In this document: piece after piece, positions 36,958 to 48,782 of the stretch
Layout: every line of letters begins with the position of its first letter
How positions within the stretch are numbered: the stretch's first letter is position 1
Assembly (NCBI GenBank): GCA_963965975.1
Contig: OZ014419.1
Coordinates: 4,057,677 to 4,121,676 of the forward strand
Reading direction: 5' to 3'
Length of the DNA stretch: 64,000 nt
Source: Xestospongia bergquistia
Lineage: Eukaryota; Porifera; Demospongiae; Haplosclerida; Petrosiidae
Notes under the pieces: model-generated
Databases searched by the model: none
What the model saw: only the letters and a program-made list of their open reading frames with translations
Told to the model about the DNA's origin: nothing
Translations under genes and position numbers: made by a program

Positions 36958-38398
36958 TGTTAAGGACAAAAAACATCTCCATCACCTCAAGAAGTAGTGA
37001 TACAACTAAAACGCCATGGTAAACAGTAAAACATTGAAAATATGTAAATTTTTCTGTGAAAGAGTTGAGTATTTAAATGGGTCATATGATAGATGTAGAA
37101 TGGTTGGATGCTAAGAGTGACAAGAATAATGCTATTTTAAATACAGCCAAACCCAAATACATCCCTGACCTACATTTCCTTATAAGTCTAATCAATTATT
37201 TTGGAACATTATCTCTAATTTCGCCACAATATTACAGCCTCAAACTAACCTGGTAAGAAGTGATATGAAGTTGGAGTGGTCTACACTATGTGACAAATCT
37301 GTAGATGTTGCTATGCAATCATAAGTGTCATCAAAGGTTTTATTATACTATATTTCAAGGCTACCCATTGTACTAACAACAGAGACTTCACAATGTGACA
37401 TGGACCGGTGTTCTCACATGTTTGTAAAGATTGCAATGAAAACTCAATTGATTATGGCTATAATTGACAATAGCCTCAACCAAAGCAGGAAATAATTATT
37501 TTCAAAAAACAAAGAGAAGCATTATCCATAATGTTTGGTATTATGAAGTTCTATTATTATTTATATGGGCACAGATCCCACCTGCTAACAACCACTAACC
37601 TCTAACTTTTATATCTAGCTATAGCCTAAACAAAAGCATAACATCCTTATTAATAGTGCCTAGTAAACTTCACTAAAGTGTCTCAATGCTTTATGCGAAA
37701 TTAATTGTTGTGGGCTTGACAGTTATATTTAAAAAATTGCCTGAGAATAGTTAAATACTTGTGTCTCTGTTGCATCAGAGTGTTTTCTGTTGCTATGCTA
37801 AAATTTATGTCCTTTATACTGTAAGATTATTTAGGATGTTATAATAGACTGAAGACTTAAAGAAGTACTTCTAATTGTCTATTTTCTGAAGCTCTACTAG
37901 TTTGTAGCTTTTTCTTACTAGAATTAGAATTTAAAATAATTTTAGTTTTAGTTCTAGTAACAATATAGGAACTAATACTGTACTAAAATGATTTCAATTC
38001 AAGGTACGAAAACTGTTGATGATGATCCAAGTATATTTCTGTGGTGCCATATAGTAGGTTGTGGTTAATGTGTATTAAATGGTAGTTTATTCCTGACACC
38101 AGTACTTGTCCTTGCAAACGTGGTTTATATTATTCAGGGAATCCAATGTTCCATTGTATTGATGCAGATGCATTTATATGTGCTAATTTGACCTTTGTCA
38201 TGTTATTTAGCAAAACTACATTATTATGTTAAAGGTTTTTGAAAAATGGCTGCATATATGCTGTTGCTAGGTAGCCATTTTGTACATAGTGTTTAGAAAA
38301 TTTGGTAACCAAGTACTTGTAGGATTGTTCTTCCTGATTGACATGTATAGTAAACATTCTGTACAAGATGCATGTACACAACCATTTGTTTAAACGTT
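36958..38398. other. Non-coding spacer
   Basis: Nothing coding is recognised. The sequence is AT-rich and without tandem structure. Confidence 0.4.
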
Positions 38399-38402
38399 TT
38401 AA

Positions 38403-39031
38403 CCTCGCTGTGCGTGGATGAATAGCAAGGGTTACTGTAGTCTGTCAGTGTGTCTGTCTGTCTGCCTGTTACCCGGGCAAATGGCTTTGAACTGCTTTAA
38501 CTCGGCAAACAAGGTATTGGTAGCCACCAAACTATAGTGAACAGTAACAAAAACTTCTGTACTTCTTAAAAATACTGCCAAAAGGAGTGTCAAATGAACA
38601 AAAAGCTTTAAAAGTCTGAAAAACCTTTGAAAAAAAGCACAGCTTTCAGTGAAGACTCAAACATTCAATAAAAACCTTCTGCATACAGCTTATGATATTT
38701 TCCAACTTTTTAAAGTGCGAATTTTTGCAAAATACTTCTTTGGAAAGTTATGACAGTTTTACTAACTTTTGGCAGTAATCTTTGTCGATACATTGAGTGT
38801 GAAATAAAAATACTAGCACCATAGCTGTCATTGGAGAATCACTAACTTTTACTAAGAAGTTGGAAAGTATTGGGCCTTTTGTCAATTAGAGTGCAAAGTA
38901 ACTAGTAGACGCACTAAAAGGCAAAGCTTTTTTCCTGTGATTGAAGAGAAATGCTGAGTCATCAATAATCATCTTGCGCATCACGTGAGATTACATGACT
39001 GAGGAGGTTTCTGGATAAGACCGCAGCGAGG
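38403..39031. mobile_element. 629-bp non-autonomous element, TTAA target, CCTCGCTG ends
   Basis: The left end is TTAA then CCTCGCTG (38399-38410); the right end is CAGCGAGG then TTAA (39024-39035). An 8-bp perfect terminal inverted repeat flanked by TTAA on both sides fits a piggyBac-type (or Kolobok-type) miniature element. The interior is richer in GC than its flanks, has a TGTCTG run near 38445-38470, and shows no transposase frame. Confidence 0.65.
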
Positions 39032-39433
39032 TTAAGCACTTTAGTGCATTTTATTTAGAGCAGCATGTGTTATTTTTCCAAATTAGGTAACATTTAATAT
39101 ATTCTCAAAATTCCTATAATTAATTTATAATTATAATATTTGCTATATTTAGTGATTACTAATTTACTTACTTATTACAGTACAATGTAAGAGAGAGTAG
39201 TCTATTGTACAATGTATATTTCATAAGAGTTGTAGTCTTCGTGTAGATATTATGTAACAATTAAACATAAACATAATAACATTGAAATGTAAAGATTTGG
39301 CATTATCAACCACAAAACATATAAACTAAATGAAGTAACTATGTTTTATAACATATAGTAACTTAACTTTGTACTAAATGTTAGTTATAATATGAGGTGC
39401 CAATAACTTTAACTTACAATATTAAACACTAAC

Positions 39434-39523
39434 CTTATTTAGTGCATGTATATTACAGCCATGCTTAATAAGTTTTTCTGCTATTTCATCATTAGATGCA
39501 CAGTGTAATGCTGTTAACCCAGA
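39434..39523 (-). pseudogene. Isolated ankyrin-repeat exon of the paralogous locus
   Basis: 90 bases with acceptor TCTTTCAG and donor GTTAGT, phase 0. It reads SGLTALHCASNDEIAEKLIK then HGCNIHALNK. It matches the exon at 12227-12307 and the flanking introns are also alignable. With the 33.8-34.8 kb fragment it is what remains of a duplicated gene, split by element insertions. Confidence 0.6.
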
Positions 39524-40795
39524 CTGAAAGAGAATAAAGTTAATTCTATATACCTAAAAGTATACTATACATTGTACATAAACAAGTACTATCATAACAT
39601 GTGGTCAATATAAGTGGAAGTACATATTGTTTATTCTCTCTCTTATGACTATTATTAATAGCAATGTAGAGCATTCAATGTAGAACATTCAATAAATGGT
39701 GTTTTATGAGCAACAAATTAACCTGTTTAGGAAAGACTACTAATACATGTATATAAAATAAGATACAAGTCTGGATTATTGATGATAAAACCTCAAACAA
39801 TTGTTATGGCATTTCAGACTGGACAAAATTATGTTGACAAAAACACCATTACCTAGACAACATCACCATGCTCAAACAATGCTTCATTTATGTCAGTTAA
39901 CTAGTACTGTTGTTCACCATCTGATCAATAGACAACATCTATATGCTCAACTTGAACACAGTGCTATCGTCAGCTAGTTTTAATAGTCCAGACATGAATT
40001 GTCTCATGTCAATTGTGTATCCTTCCACTTTACACAGATGGTTCCAGTAGTTCGTCTTTATTTTCCACCCTCTTTTGTTAATGTTGGGAAATATGTGAGT
40101 TACAAATTCATACAGCTCTGTATTGCAGAAAGATACTAATATTATTCTTAGTAGATTGTCAATGTAATCTTTGATGGCAAATAAATCAAATGCAACACAT
40201 TGTTTTTCTAGCTCTAGTACTTATCAAGTGGTCTGGAATTTTATTTTGTTTATGATTTCTGTTTATCAGAATCACTAAGTATTTCACTGTCTTATTTCTT
40301 GAAATTTATACCACTACTCAATATAACAGTGATAATTCCACAAACTATATTATCGAGGTAAACTTAGATGTATAGATGGATGGAAAAGGGACCACAGACA
40401 GACTCCTAACAGTGCTTAGTGTGTCTTTGAGGGTGTCCCTTATATCAATGAGACTCATTATTCCTTGTAGGTATTTTATAAGGTAATATCAACGGTTCTC
40501 CTTCATTTCTTTTAGCACCAGAGGGATTTGCACTGTAATATTATTAGTTTATTCGCACACCATCTATAGTTGTTTCAATAATCTGAACTGTCCAGTTGTT
40601 CTCAAGAAGATGGAAGGCAATCTCATAGAGTAAGTTGAGTGTAGATAAATAAATTATAGAGCTGAAGTAAATTATAGAGCTGGAGGCTTTTAATATATTC
40701 ACAGATACTATAACTTTGGTACTCTTTTTTAACATAGAGATGGTACTTCAGTAGTGAGACTGAATGTTTTACTTCATCCAGCCATCTTTGGCTCA
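39524..40795. other. Paralogous intron remnant, then non-coding spacer
   Basis: 39525-39700 shares blocks such as ACTATCATAACATG and CTCTCTTATGACTATTATTA with 12310-12480. Beyond that no gene or element is recognised. Confidence 0.5.
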
Positions 40796-40799
40796 CTAT

Positions 40800-43146
40800 A
40801 CTGCAGGCTTGTGGTCAAATACATGAGTATTTATATTTAGCTGTATTTAAATACTTTTTTTTAGTTTTTGTATTTGTATTTTGAAATTTTGAAACAGGAA
40901 GTATTTGTATTTGAAACACTTTATGAAATCTTCAAATACTCCTTTTAAATTGTTTGTTTCTTGAACTTTCTTCTGCATAATTATGTGTAAGATCTATTGA
41001 CACCTATGAGTACCAATAAGTACAATATCTATGAGATAGGATCAGAGGAAACAGTTGCTAACACTTTTCTTTGAAGTTAAATTAAAGCAGCTGATTAAAT
41101 ACATCTGACACCTGTATTGTTGTGACTGACTACTTGAAAAAGGATTGTGATGGCTGCCAAGAAAAAGCCTATTCCAGTTGTATTCAGGCACTATAATATT
41201 CCAGAAAATGTTGAGGGTAGCTTTAAAGCTAAGTGCAAACATTGCACCATTACAATTTCAGTATCTACAAAAGCCACATTAAATTTTTTGCTCAACATTA
41301 GGATACTCCAAATCACCAGTTTTATTTTCAGGTTTAATTTTTTCATTTTCCAGCGGAAGCATGAACTAGTATATAAAGAAATAAAAGAAATTCCACGTAC
41401 TCAACCATCTGGAAGCCTTCAACAATCAACGCTTGACCCTCTTGTATACAATCCCAAGAAGTATAACATGAACGACCATCATCAAGTTGCAATCACAGAG
41501 GCTCTGGTCACCTTCAAAGCTGGTTATTTGTTACCACTTTCTATTGTTGAGAGTCCTCGTTTCCACAATCTTATGGATGTTGCAAATGTAACATATCAAG
41601 TTCCAAGTTGATAACATTTCAGTACCAAACTGCTACCACAAAGTACAGCAGAGATACGAGGAAAACTTAGAAAGTCACTACAAAAAGCTGAAGTAATCTG
41701 TGTAACCGTAGATCTTTGGTCAAGTTGGCAGATGAGAAGCTTCTTTGGAATTACTGCTCACTATGTAGCTGACTGGTATTTACAGTCTGTTATGCTTGCA
41801 TGTTCCCGCTTTCATGCATCACATACAGGTGATGCTATATCTGAGGAATTTGAAAAAAACAATAGCCTCCTTTCAAATATCATAGAAAGTTTATTTACCA
41901 TCACTGATAGTGCAAGTAATATGCTGAAAGTGTTTTCACTTCCTGGATTTGAAGAGGAAAATGATGATGACTCAGAGGATGAAAATGATGACTCAGAGGG
42001 AGAAGAGGTTGAAAAACTTGAAATGCCTCAAGAATTACAAGAATTACAAGATGATATTTACAGTGACCTTAATCAACACATTCCATGTTTTGCACAAGTA
42101 TTACAACTTGTAATCAAAGATGGTTCAAACAGGCTCCCAGCATCAACAAGGTTTTGAGTAAGGCTTCTGGTATTGTCTCCCATGTGAGAAAATCTACTCT
42201 TTCATCTGAGATTTTGGAGTCTGAGAAACGTCTAAAAGCTACTAATGTCACCAGGTGGAACTCTCAGTTAAGCATGATCCGTTCCATCCTCAGAATTCCT
42301 GAGGAAAAACTTGAATCTTTTAACACTCATCATCTTACTCCATATGACTGGAAAATTCTTGAAGAGCTTGTTCAAATTCTGACACCATTTGAAACAGCAA
42401 CTCACTGTATCCAAGGAGATAAGGTTGTAACTAGCAGTATAATTGATCCATGTGTGAGAGTATTGAAGTCTACAATTGAGAATCTCAGTCGCAAGTATAC
42501 CTCCAGGTTTGTAGCCAATCTGAAAGCTGATGATCAGTTCATAAGAGACTTTCATAGTATGAGGAAATTGATGCATTTTTTTGGCTTCTGCATTGGATCC
42601 TAGGTTCAAGCTCAAATGGTGTACACCTTCAGAATATAATGAACTGAAAACAAGCATTATCTCTACACTTGACCAGCACAGTAGTACTAGTGACAGTACC
42701 AATTCCATCAACACCACAGTCACTAAGCCTAATTCTGAACAGAATGAAGAAGAATGTGAGCCCCCAGCCAAGAAATGAGGCCTTTTTCAGTGGTTTGATA
42801 GATGATCCTACTAATACTACAACTGTTTCAAATGACATTGACACATTGGTTGAAGAATACCTACTTTCTCCCTGCTTGCCACAGGAAGAAGACCCACTTG
42901 CTTTCTGGAAGAATAATCAAAAGAAATTTGCCCCACTAGCCAAAATAGCTCCTTAGTTCCTTAGTTCCTTAGTTCCTTTGTATCCCAGTGTCATCAGCAC
43001 CTGTGAAAAGACTATTCAATATAGCAGGAAACGTTTTTCACTCAATCGATGTCGCCTAACTGACAAAACATTTGAAGAAGATATGTTTGTTAGATGCAAT
43101 AAATAAAAAATTTATAATGATTAGTTGATTAAATGTAAAAGCAAGT
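40800..43146 (+). mobile_element. hAT transposon with BED-finger transposase, degenerate
   Basis: The left flank (40800-40925) has the repeated GTATTTGTATTTGAAA-type sequence typical of some hAT ends. The coding part starts MAAKKKPIPVVFRHYNIPEN at 41147, followed by a BED-like CKHC whose His pair is damaged. STLDPLVYNPKKYNMNDHHQ follows. Then come the core motifs VTVDLWSS, FGITAHYVADWYL, TDSASNMLKVF and CFAQVLQLVIKDG, an acidic insertion, TRWNSQLSMIRSIL, ALDPRFKLKW and the C-terminal dimerisation remnant KRFSLNRCRLTDKTFEEDMF. Stops and frameshifts fall near 41610, 42155, 42600, 42776 and 42955. The right terminal repeat is not visible: sequence switches to the BEL element at about 43147. Confidence 0.75.
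42955..42980 (+). repeat. 8-bp microsatellite inside the hAT coding region
   Basis: TTCCTTAG is repeated three times plus a partial copy. It creates stop codons and shifts the frame between the penultimate segment and the dimerisation end of the transposase, so slippage is one of the inactivating changes. Confidence 0.7.
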
Positions 43147-43174
43147 AATTAGGATGTTCTGGGATTCACACGTT

Positions 43175-44560
43175 CTAAAGGGAGCTGCCCTTGTAACTGT
43201 GGTTTAGGTTTGGCAGAAATACGACGACAAGTAACACATCCTTGAAGATAGAGCAAACTAGTTTCCGACATCCAATGATATGAAACCTTTGACAGAGAGA
43301 TGAAATGAGGAGTGTTGGATCTGCATGAAGCAGACGTTGATGTTCTGTGTGAACCATTATTTTTGAAACAAAATATTTCCCATGAAGAATGACAGGGTGT
43401 TGTTGGGAATGATAAAGATTGTAATGTTGCTCTTTTCCACTAACTTGGAGGATTTCAGATAAATCCAGAAAGGAATTCAAAGGTAAAAGGCAAGTAGTTT
43501 GGGATATAGAACATTGAAATTTGAGAGCGGTGATTTCTTGTGCAAATGAATCTTCTTGAGACAAAGAAATCCAGTATTTTTTGCTAATATCATCTCTTCA
43601 TCAGCAAGGTGTACAAATTTCCTTGCATCTTTAAGTTGACAATTGTTAATGAAACAAAGTATCCAGGCAGTGATACGTTTCAAGAAGGTGAAATTGGAGT
43701 AACGGTCAGGAGATATAACTGGCGTCTTTGAAGGAGTGAGAGTGAGATGACACGTTCCTCTTTCTTCATCAGAGTTAGAAGAGGAGAATCTCACGTTTTG
43801 AGGCCATTGAAATGGAGGAAATTTGACCAAGGAGGTCCTTCTCACCATACTCTACAATCCAACAGTTGTGAGGGGAAAAGTCCTCAAGATACATGGTCAG
43901 CTGGGTTTTCCACACCATGAACATGGTTCCAATGATCTGGTGAATGTGCTCAATGATAGAAGAAACTCGGTTACTTACATATACCTTGAAGCGCCTTGGA
44001 TTACCAATCAGCCAGCTGAGGACAATAGTACAATGAGCTCCGCAGAGCTCTGAATGAGGGATAGCCAATTTCTTGATTGGTGCAACCTTAGATTTTGATA
44101 TCACAAGAGGAATATGGACTTGATCAGAAATGTCAATCATACGTAAGTAGATGACACCACCATAGGTGTTTTCAGATGCGTCGCAGAAACCATGAAGTTG
44201 TAACAACACAACCTATGTTCCCTTAGGAAGATTACATTGATGTATTCGAACGTAAGACAGGATTGGTAGTTCAGATCTCCATTGCATCCACGTGTGAAAT
44301 ATGTGTTGAGTTATGGGAGAGTCCCAGTCAACTTTTAGTTCCCAGAACCGTTGCAAAAGTATGTTGACTTTGACAACAGTGGGGGAAAACCATCCCAATA
44401 CATCGAAAGTTTTAGTGATGTCTGAAACGAGCATACATTTGGTCACGCCCTCTAAGAATGGTAGCTTTACAATGGTGATTCTAAAGTGATCTAATTGAGG
44501 ATTCCACTCGATGCCAAGTGTCTTGGTGTAGTCCAATGTATCATTAATAGTGTGTATCAC
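43175..44560 (-). pseudogene. BEL/Pao RNase H and integrase N-terminus
   Basis: It reads LGIEWNPQLDHFRI and VSDITKTFDVLGWFSP. A TAG follows at about 44211-44213, then LHGFCDASENTYGGVIYLR (the RNase H start of this superfamily) and IPHSELCGAHCTIVLSWL. The tail (43848-43148) is an integrase zinc region with CRKLVC and, in another frame, CVTCRRISAKPKPQ. The DDE core is absent. Confidence 0.7.
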
Positions 44561-44654
44561 TCAAGGGTCTCAAAGCTCTGGAGGGATTGATTTGAGTACG
44601 AGTGTATTGTTAGAATTCCATTTCCTGAGTAAAAAATCACTTTTAAAAGAGTGA

Positions 44655-45260
44655 TCAAAGTTGTGTTTGTAATTCTATAGCTTCTTCTACTGTGTCTGCA
44701 CCGGTCAAACATTCATCTACATAAAATGATTCGTTGACAGCTTTGACTGCTAGAGGAAACTCATGAGCAAAATCTAAAGCATTTCGTTTTATCAACATGT
44801 TAGCAGCAAAGGAGGAGGCAGCTATGCCAAAGGTGACTCTGGTCATCCTATATTTTTGTAATGCCTCTTGAGGGTTAGTTCAATAGACGAATCAGTGGAC
44901 ATCATGATCAGGCTCAGCGAGTTCAATCGCCCGATACATTTTGCTGACATCAGCTACAAGTGCAATTTGATAAAGTCGAAAATGGAGTAATATATCGAGG
45001 AGGGTGAAATGAACTGTTGGACCAACAAGTAGAGTGTCATTTAGAGATATACCAGAATCAGATTTAGCAGATGCATCAAAGACAACCCTGATCTTTGTAG
45101 TTGAACTTGAATCTTTGTAAACTGCATGCATGAGGAGAGAGAATACTTCATGTGGAGGTTTCTCCATGTCAGAAATTGGTATTGTGGCCAATATCGAAGT
45201 ATTCATCCATAACTTTATTGAAGTCTTCAAACTAATTTTTTGATCGAAGTGAATGTTCAA
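44655..45260 (-). pseudogene. BEL/Pao reverse transcriptase, YVDE at the active site
   Basis: The fingers region reads TKIRVVFDASAKSDSGISLN and LLVGPTVHFTLLDILLHFRL. After stops near 44890 the palm continues with FGIAASSFAANMLIKRNALD. The catalytic box reads FYVDECLTGAD near 44725-44695, where BEL elements normally have YVDD. The change of the second Asp to Glu would be expected to weaken polymerase activity. Confidence 0.75.
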
Positions 45261-46305
45261 GAGAGATAAATCTTCTCATGGCTTGAGATCTTGATTCACC
45301 AATTGGCTTCGTGTCTGGTTGCTTAGGTAAAGGAACTGTGAATGTTCCCTCATTGTTACGACGATGGTTAACTTTAAAGGGATGCACTACTGCATGTTCA
45401 TCCGATGAGAGAGCTAATTCAGAGTTTGGGGATTCCTCAAATTCCCAAAACTTGCGAATAATGTTGTCACCAGAAACGACAAAGGTATGAGTTGCGATAT
45501 GAACAGGGACGATCATGTCAATATTACCAGCAAGCACCCATCTGAAACTGGTCTCAAAAGCCGAAAGAGAACCAAGTGGTCCAGACCGCCGGCCATGGCC
45601 CATTACATTAGTGAAGATATCAATTCCAAGTAGATCTGAAAGATGATCCCACTTGAGGTCAAATAGAACTGAGTGAAGAGGTAAGACACAGGTGACTTGA
45701 GGTACAATGATTGCTGATACCTGGATTCTCGGAGATGGAGAACTGGAGGGAGATACAACAAAGTTAGTAATAGATTGTGTTGGTGACTTGTGCGATAAAC
45801 CTGCAATACCAGTTATATGTGTATTTTGACTTGAGCAAGGAAGATTGAGTATTCCAGCCAAATGATCCCATATGAAAGAAGCAGATGAAGCACTGTCCAA
45901 TATAGCTCTTGCTTCTGACGATGATCCATTGGGAGAAACAACCAAAATTCGACAAGTCATTAAGAGTGAACTTGATTTGAGACCTGCATTCACGGCAGTA
46001 TGTGATGTGACAGGGCTTAAAGGGCTGTCATCAGGATGTGCTGAAGGAGTATCCTTATGCCAATCCTCATGTAAAAGAGTGTGATGTGGTCTCTGACATC
46101 GTTTACATTTGTGATTGGACTTGCATTCTCTAACAAAGTGATTTGTTCCAAGACAATTCATACAAAGATTATTTGATTTGATAATTGATACTCTTTGATT
46201 GCGATTTATTGATTTGAATTGTGAACAAATATATAGTGGATGCTTATCTTGTTTACAAAGGATACAGTAATTGGAGTGACTATCAACTGTGTTAGCAACC
46301 ATCAA
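45232..46305 (-). CDS. BEL/Pao zinc-knuckle and protease segment
   Basis: A 357-codon open segment. It has three metal-binding knuckles: CILCKQDKHPLYIC and CMNCLGTNHFVREC, both CX2CX4HX4C, and a CKRCQRPHHTLLH variant. The aspartic protease motif ARAILDSASSASFI follows, then LSDLLGIDIFTNVMGHGRR. This matches the DUF1758-type protease of BEL elements, which would release the mature proteins. The segment is open, but the transition to reverse transcriptase near 45250 needs a frameshift. Confidence 0.8.
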   Translation of the reverse strand: MMVANTVDSHSNYCILCKQDKHPLYICSQFKSINRNQRVSIIKSNNLCMNCLGTNHFVRECKSNHKCKRCQRPHHTLLHEDWHKDTPSAHPDDSPLSPVTSHTAVNAGLKSSSLLMTCRILVVSPNGSSSEARAILDSASSASFIWDHLAGILNLPCSSQNTHITGIAGLSHKSPTQSITNFVVSPSSSPSPRIQVSAIIVPQVTCVLPLHSVLFDLKWDHLSDLLGIDIFTNVMGHGRRSGPLGSLSAFETSFRWVLAGNIDMIVPVHIATHTFVVSGDNIIRKFWEFEESPNSELALSSDEHAVVHPFKVNHRRNNEGTFTVPLPKQPDTKPIGESRSQAMRRFISLEHSLRSKN

Positions 46306-46407
46306 AGTGATTTGTTTGTCTATTTGCTCATCTTTGGATGTTTTTTAGAAGTGTCCGAGACTGAACTTTCAGATGCTTGGGTCTCAAAGATCAATAAACT
46401 TTAGGAG

Positions 46408-47156
46408 TTATTGATAGTGTGGAACATCTACACAATCTTGTCTGCGCTTCTGCCACTCAAACAGGGTGTTCGTGTCAAAGTTTAATTCCAACACAGAGGT
46501 AATGAAGGGACCAGAGGGCTCATAACCCATTGACCTGAGAGCACGCAAGTGCTGTTGAACAGTGTCATGAAGTCGTCTTAACTCCTTACCGCTACCATCT
46601 TTGAGCGTGGGAGCATTGAGTATCACATGAACATGAGCTTGATGGCAATTGCTTCCATATAATGTTCATCAGATTGTGAGAGACCTTCTATGGCATGTTT
46701 CACTGATCCGTCCTTGAGAGCATGGCAAAGATAGACTAATTTCTCTGCCTCAGAGATTAGGATGATCATGCACAGAAATACAAAACTGTTCCCAGAAACA
46801 CTTCAAATTCAAAATGTTCCCATCAAACGTTGGGACATCTAATTTTGAGAGTTTTACAATACGATATCATCATGATTATCTAAGTTCTCTTGTTCTCTTT
46901 GTAAGATGGCTTCGTCTTCTATAACATCAATAAGTGCGAAATGATGGACCTTATATTCAGAGTTTAGAGTTTCCAATCTGATAAGAGAACGTTGGGTGTG
47001 GTCAAGTATGTTGGGTTGATTGACTGCCATTTCAAGTTCTCCAACATGAGCTAGGAGGCGAGTGATAGAGGCCTTGACAGTTCCTCTTTTCTTCCTTCCA
47101 TTTGATATAGCAGCTTCGGTCATCCTCAAGTATGAGATATCAAATGTTGTGAGCAC
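46408..47156 (-). pseudogene. BEL/Pao gag remnant
   Basis: It starts near RMTEAAISNGRKKRGTVKAS (47120) with the helix-rich LLAHVGELEMAVNQPNI, typical of the BEL gag start. After frame breaks it continues with LRRLHDTVQQHLRALRSMGY and LFEWQKRRQD, a gag segment that precedes the zinc knuckles in this superfamily. Confidence 0.7.
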
Positions 47157-47330
47157 GTGCTTTCGACAACAACAAAAAACCAGTGAATGACAACTCTTCC
47201 GGGAAAAGGACCAAAAACAACGTGCTTCTAAAGTCTATCCGGTTCGGTGGACCAAAATATGTATGAGTCTTTCCCTGACTGTTATAGATAAAGATTCTCT
47301 TGCTCGGATGATTCAAGATAAGAATGAGTA

Positions 47331-48780
47331 GTTTTTTCCTTTTTTATATTCTAATTATACATTAAAGTGAAAAAAAAATCAATGAATAAGTGAACAACAC
47401 TAGAATTGAAAATAGAAATTAACTGTGCAGCCATGACCATAATATTACATTATATATTTTATTCATAGTTCATACCCTTCATACTTTAGGTTATGTATTC
47501 CAGGACTGACAATAAACACATTTCAAGCAAGACTAGTGATTATTGTTATTGCAATTCCTAATTTGGTTTTGTTTGAGATGTCTTTGGTACTACTCCCACA
47601 TTTCATGACTACTTCCTCATTTTTATTCTGCCAGGCACATGCATTGTGCCAAGCAGTCCTATGATTGTTTTTGATGTATACTTCTATATTATGTCTGTCT
47701 TTACAGTTTAATCTATTGTTGAATCCAAATTTTGAGATAGATGACTGAACATAAAGTAACTACCAGCCAGCATAGGAATGAAAGAAGGTTGCTGCAAGTA
47801 CTTTAAATTAAGCATGACTGATTGAAGCTTTTGAGTTTTGTAACTCAAGAAACGTCTTTGAGCAGTTCCATAGCTTCTTTCAACTATCCAGTTTTAAATC
47901 GTAGCAACAATCTAGTCCCTTGTAGAAACAGTATATACAATTAAAATAATCTTATTTACAATTATAGTCTTGCTTATTTTATTTTTATTTACTTATGTGA
48001 TATTCATTCTTATTACTACACAGATTATCCTTGTGCTATATTTGCTGGTACTTATTGCTATATATGGCTATTTAACCCCTTATAAACAATAAATAAGCAA
48101 CTGAACTGGCAACATTGTCATGGTTCGTTGTTTTACTTTTGTTACAATCTAATCCGTTGTTACAAGATACTCTGATCTACACATCACTCTACTTCCAGTA
48201 TTCCTCAATGTGATGATTCTAATACTGCTGTGACTATTTTTGCACTATTGTAGTAGTATTTATTCTATTATATACCTGTACTTGTTGCTCTGGTTTGAAT
48301 GTGTGTGTGGATAACAATAGTTATGCACACAATATTAGTAATGACTGAAGTGATAGAGTATTATGTCATTTACTAATATAATGAGGGCATCTGGTGACTT
48401 TAGTCCAATTTCTTGGCATTTGAACAAGATTTTTGAAAACCAATTATAATGTCCCAAAGCTATAACATTATCAGTAGAGCATAAATATGACTCTAAGAGG
48501 AAACGTTTAGTTCCTCCAAGAGTAATACTTGAAGTTATAATTAGTGTAATACAGTAACTGCTTCCTACATTATATGGAGCAAATCTCTTTGACTGGGATT
48601 TGCCAGAAATGAGAGAATAACTTAATTAATTAAGTGACATCCTCAAATAACATTTACAATTGTACATATATTGAAATTATATTAAATCAACATGAAGAAT
48701 CAAGTTATATTTAAGAAATAAACATAAACCAAACAACATATTGCACATAAAGAAACTATCAAAAAATATACAAAAGAATA
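47331..48780. other. Spacer; part may be BEL LTR
   Basis: No coding frame is recognised. A BEL 5' LTR should begin just above 47270, but with no second LTR in the window its limits cannot be set. Confidence 0.4.
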
Positions 48781-48782
48781 AT

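Larger units (their letters stand above)
43148..47330 (-). mobile_element. BEL/Pao-type LTR retrotransposon, truncated in integrase
   Basis: In minus-strand order: a leader with TTTGGTCCACCGAACCGG near 47240-47260 (possible primer-binding region), gag (47156-46408), zinc knuckles and protease (46305-45232), reverse transcriptase (45260-44655), RNase H region (44560-43775) and the start of integrase (43848-43148). The integrase fragment ends soon after CRRISAKPKPQLQGQLPLER, so its catalytic core and the 3' LTR are missing at the junction with the hAT element. Frameshifts and TAG codons break it further. Its base composition is more balanced than its surroundings. Confidence 0.85.

Noticed and set aside
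45603..46084. Frames overlapping the BEL protease segment
   Set aside because: Shadows of the zinc-knuckle/protease frame, which carries the recognisable motifs.
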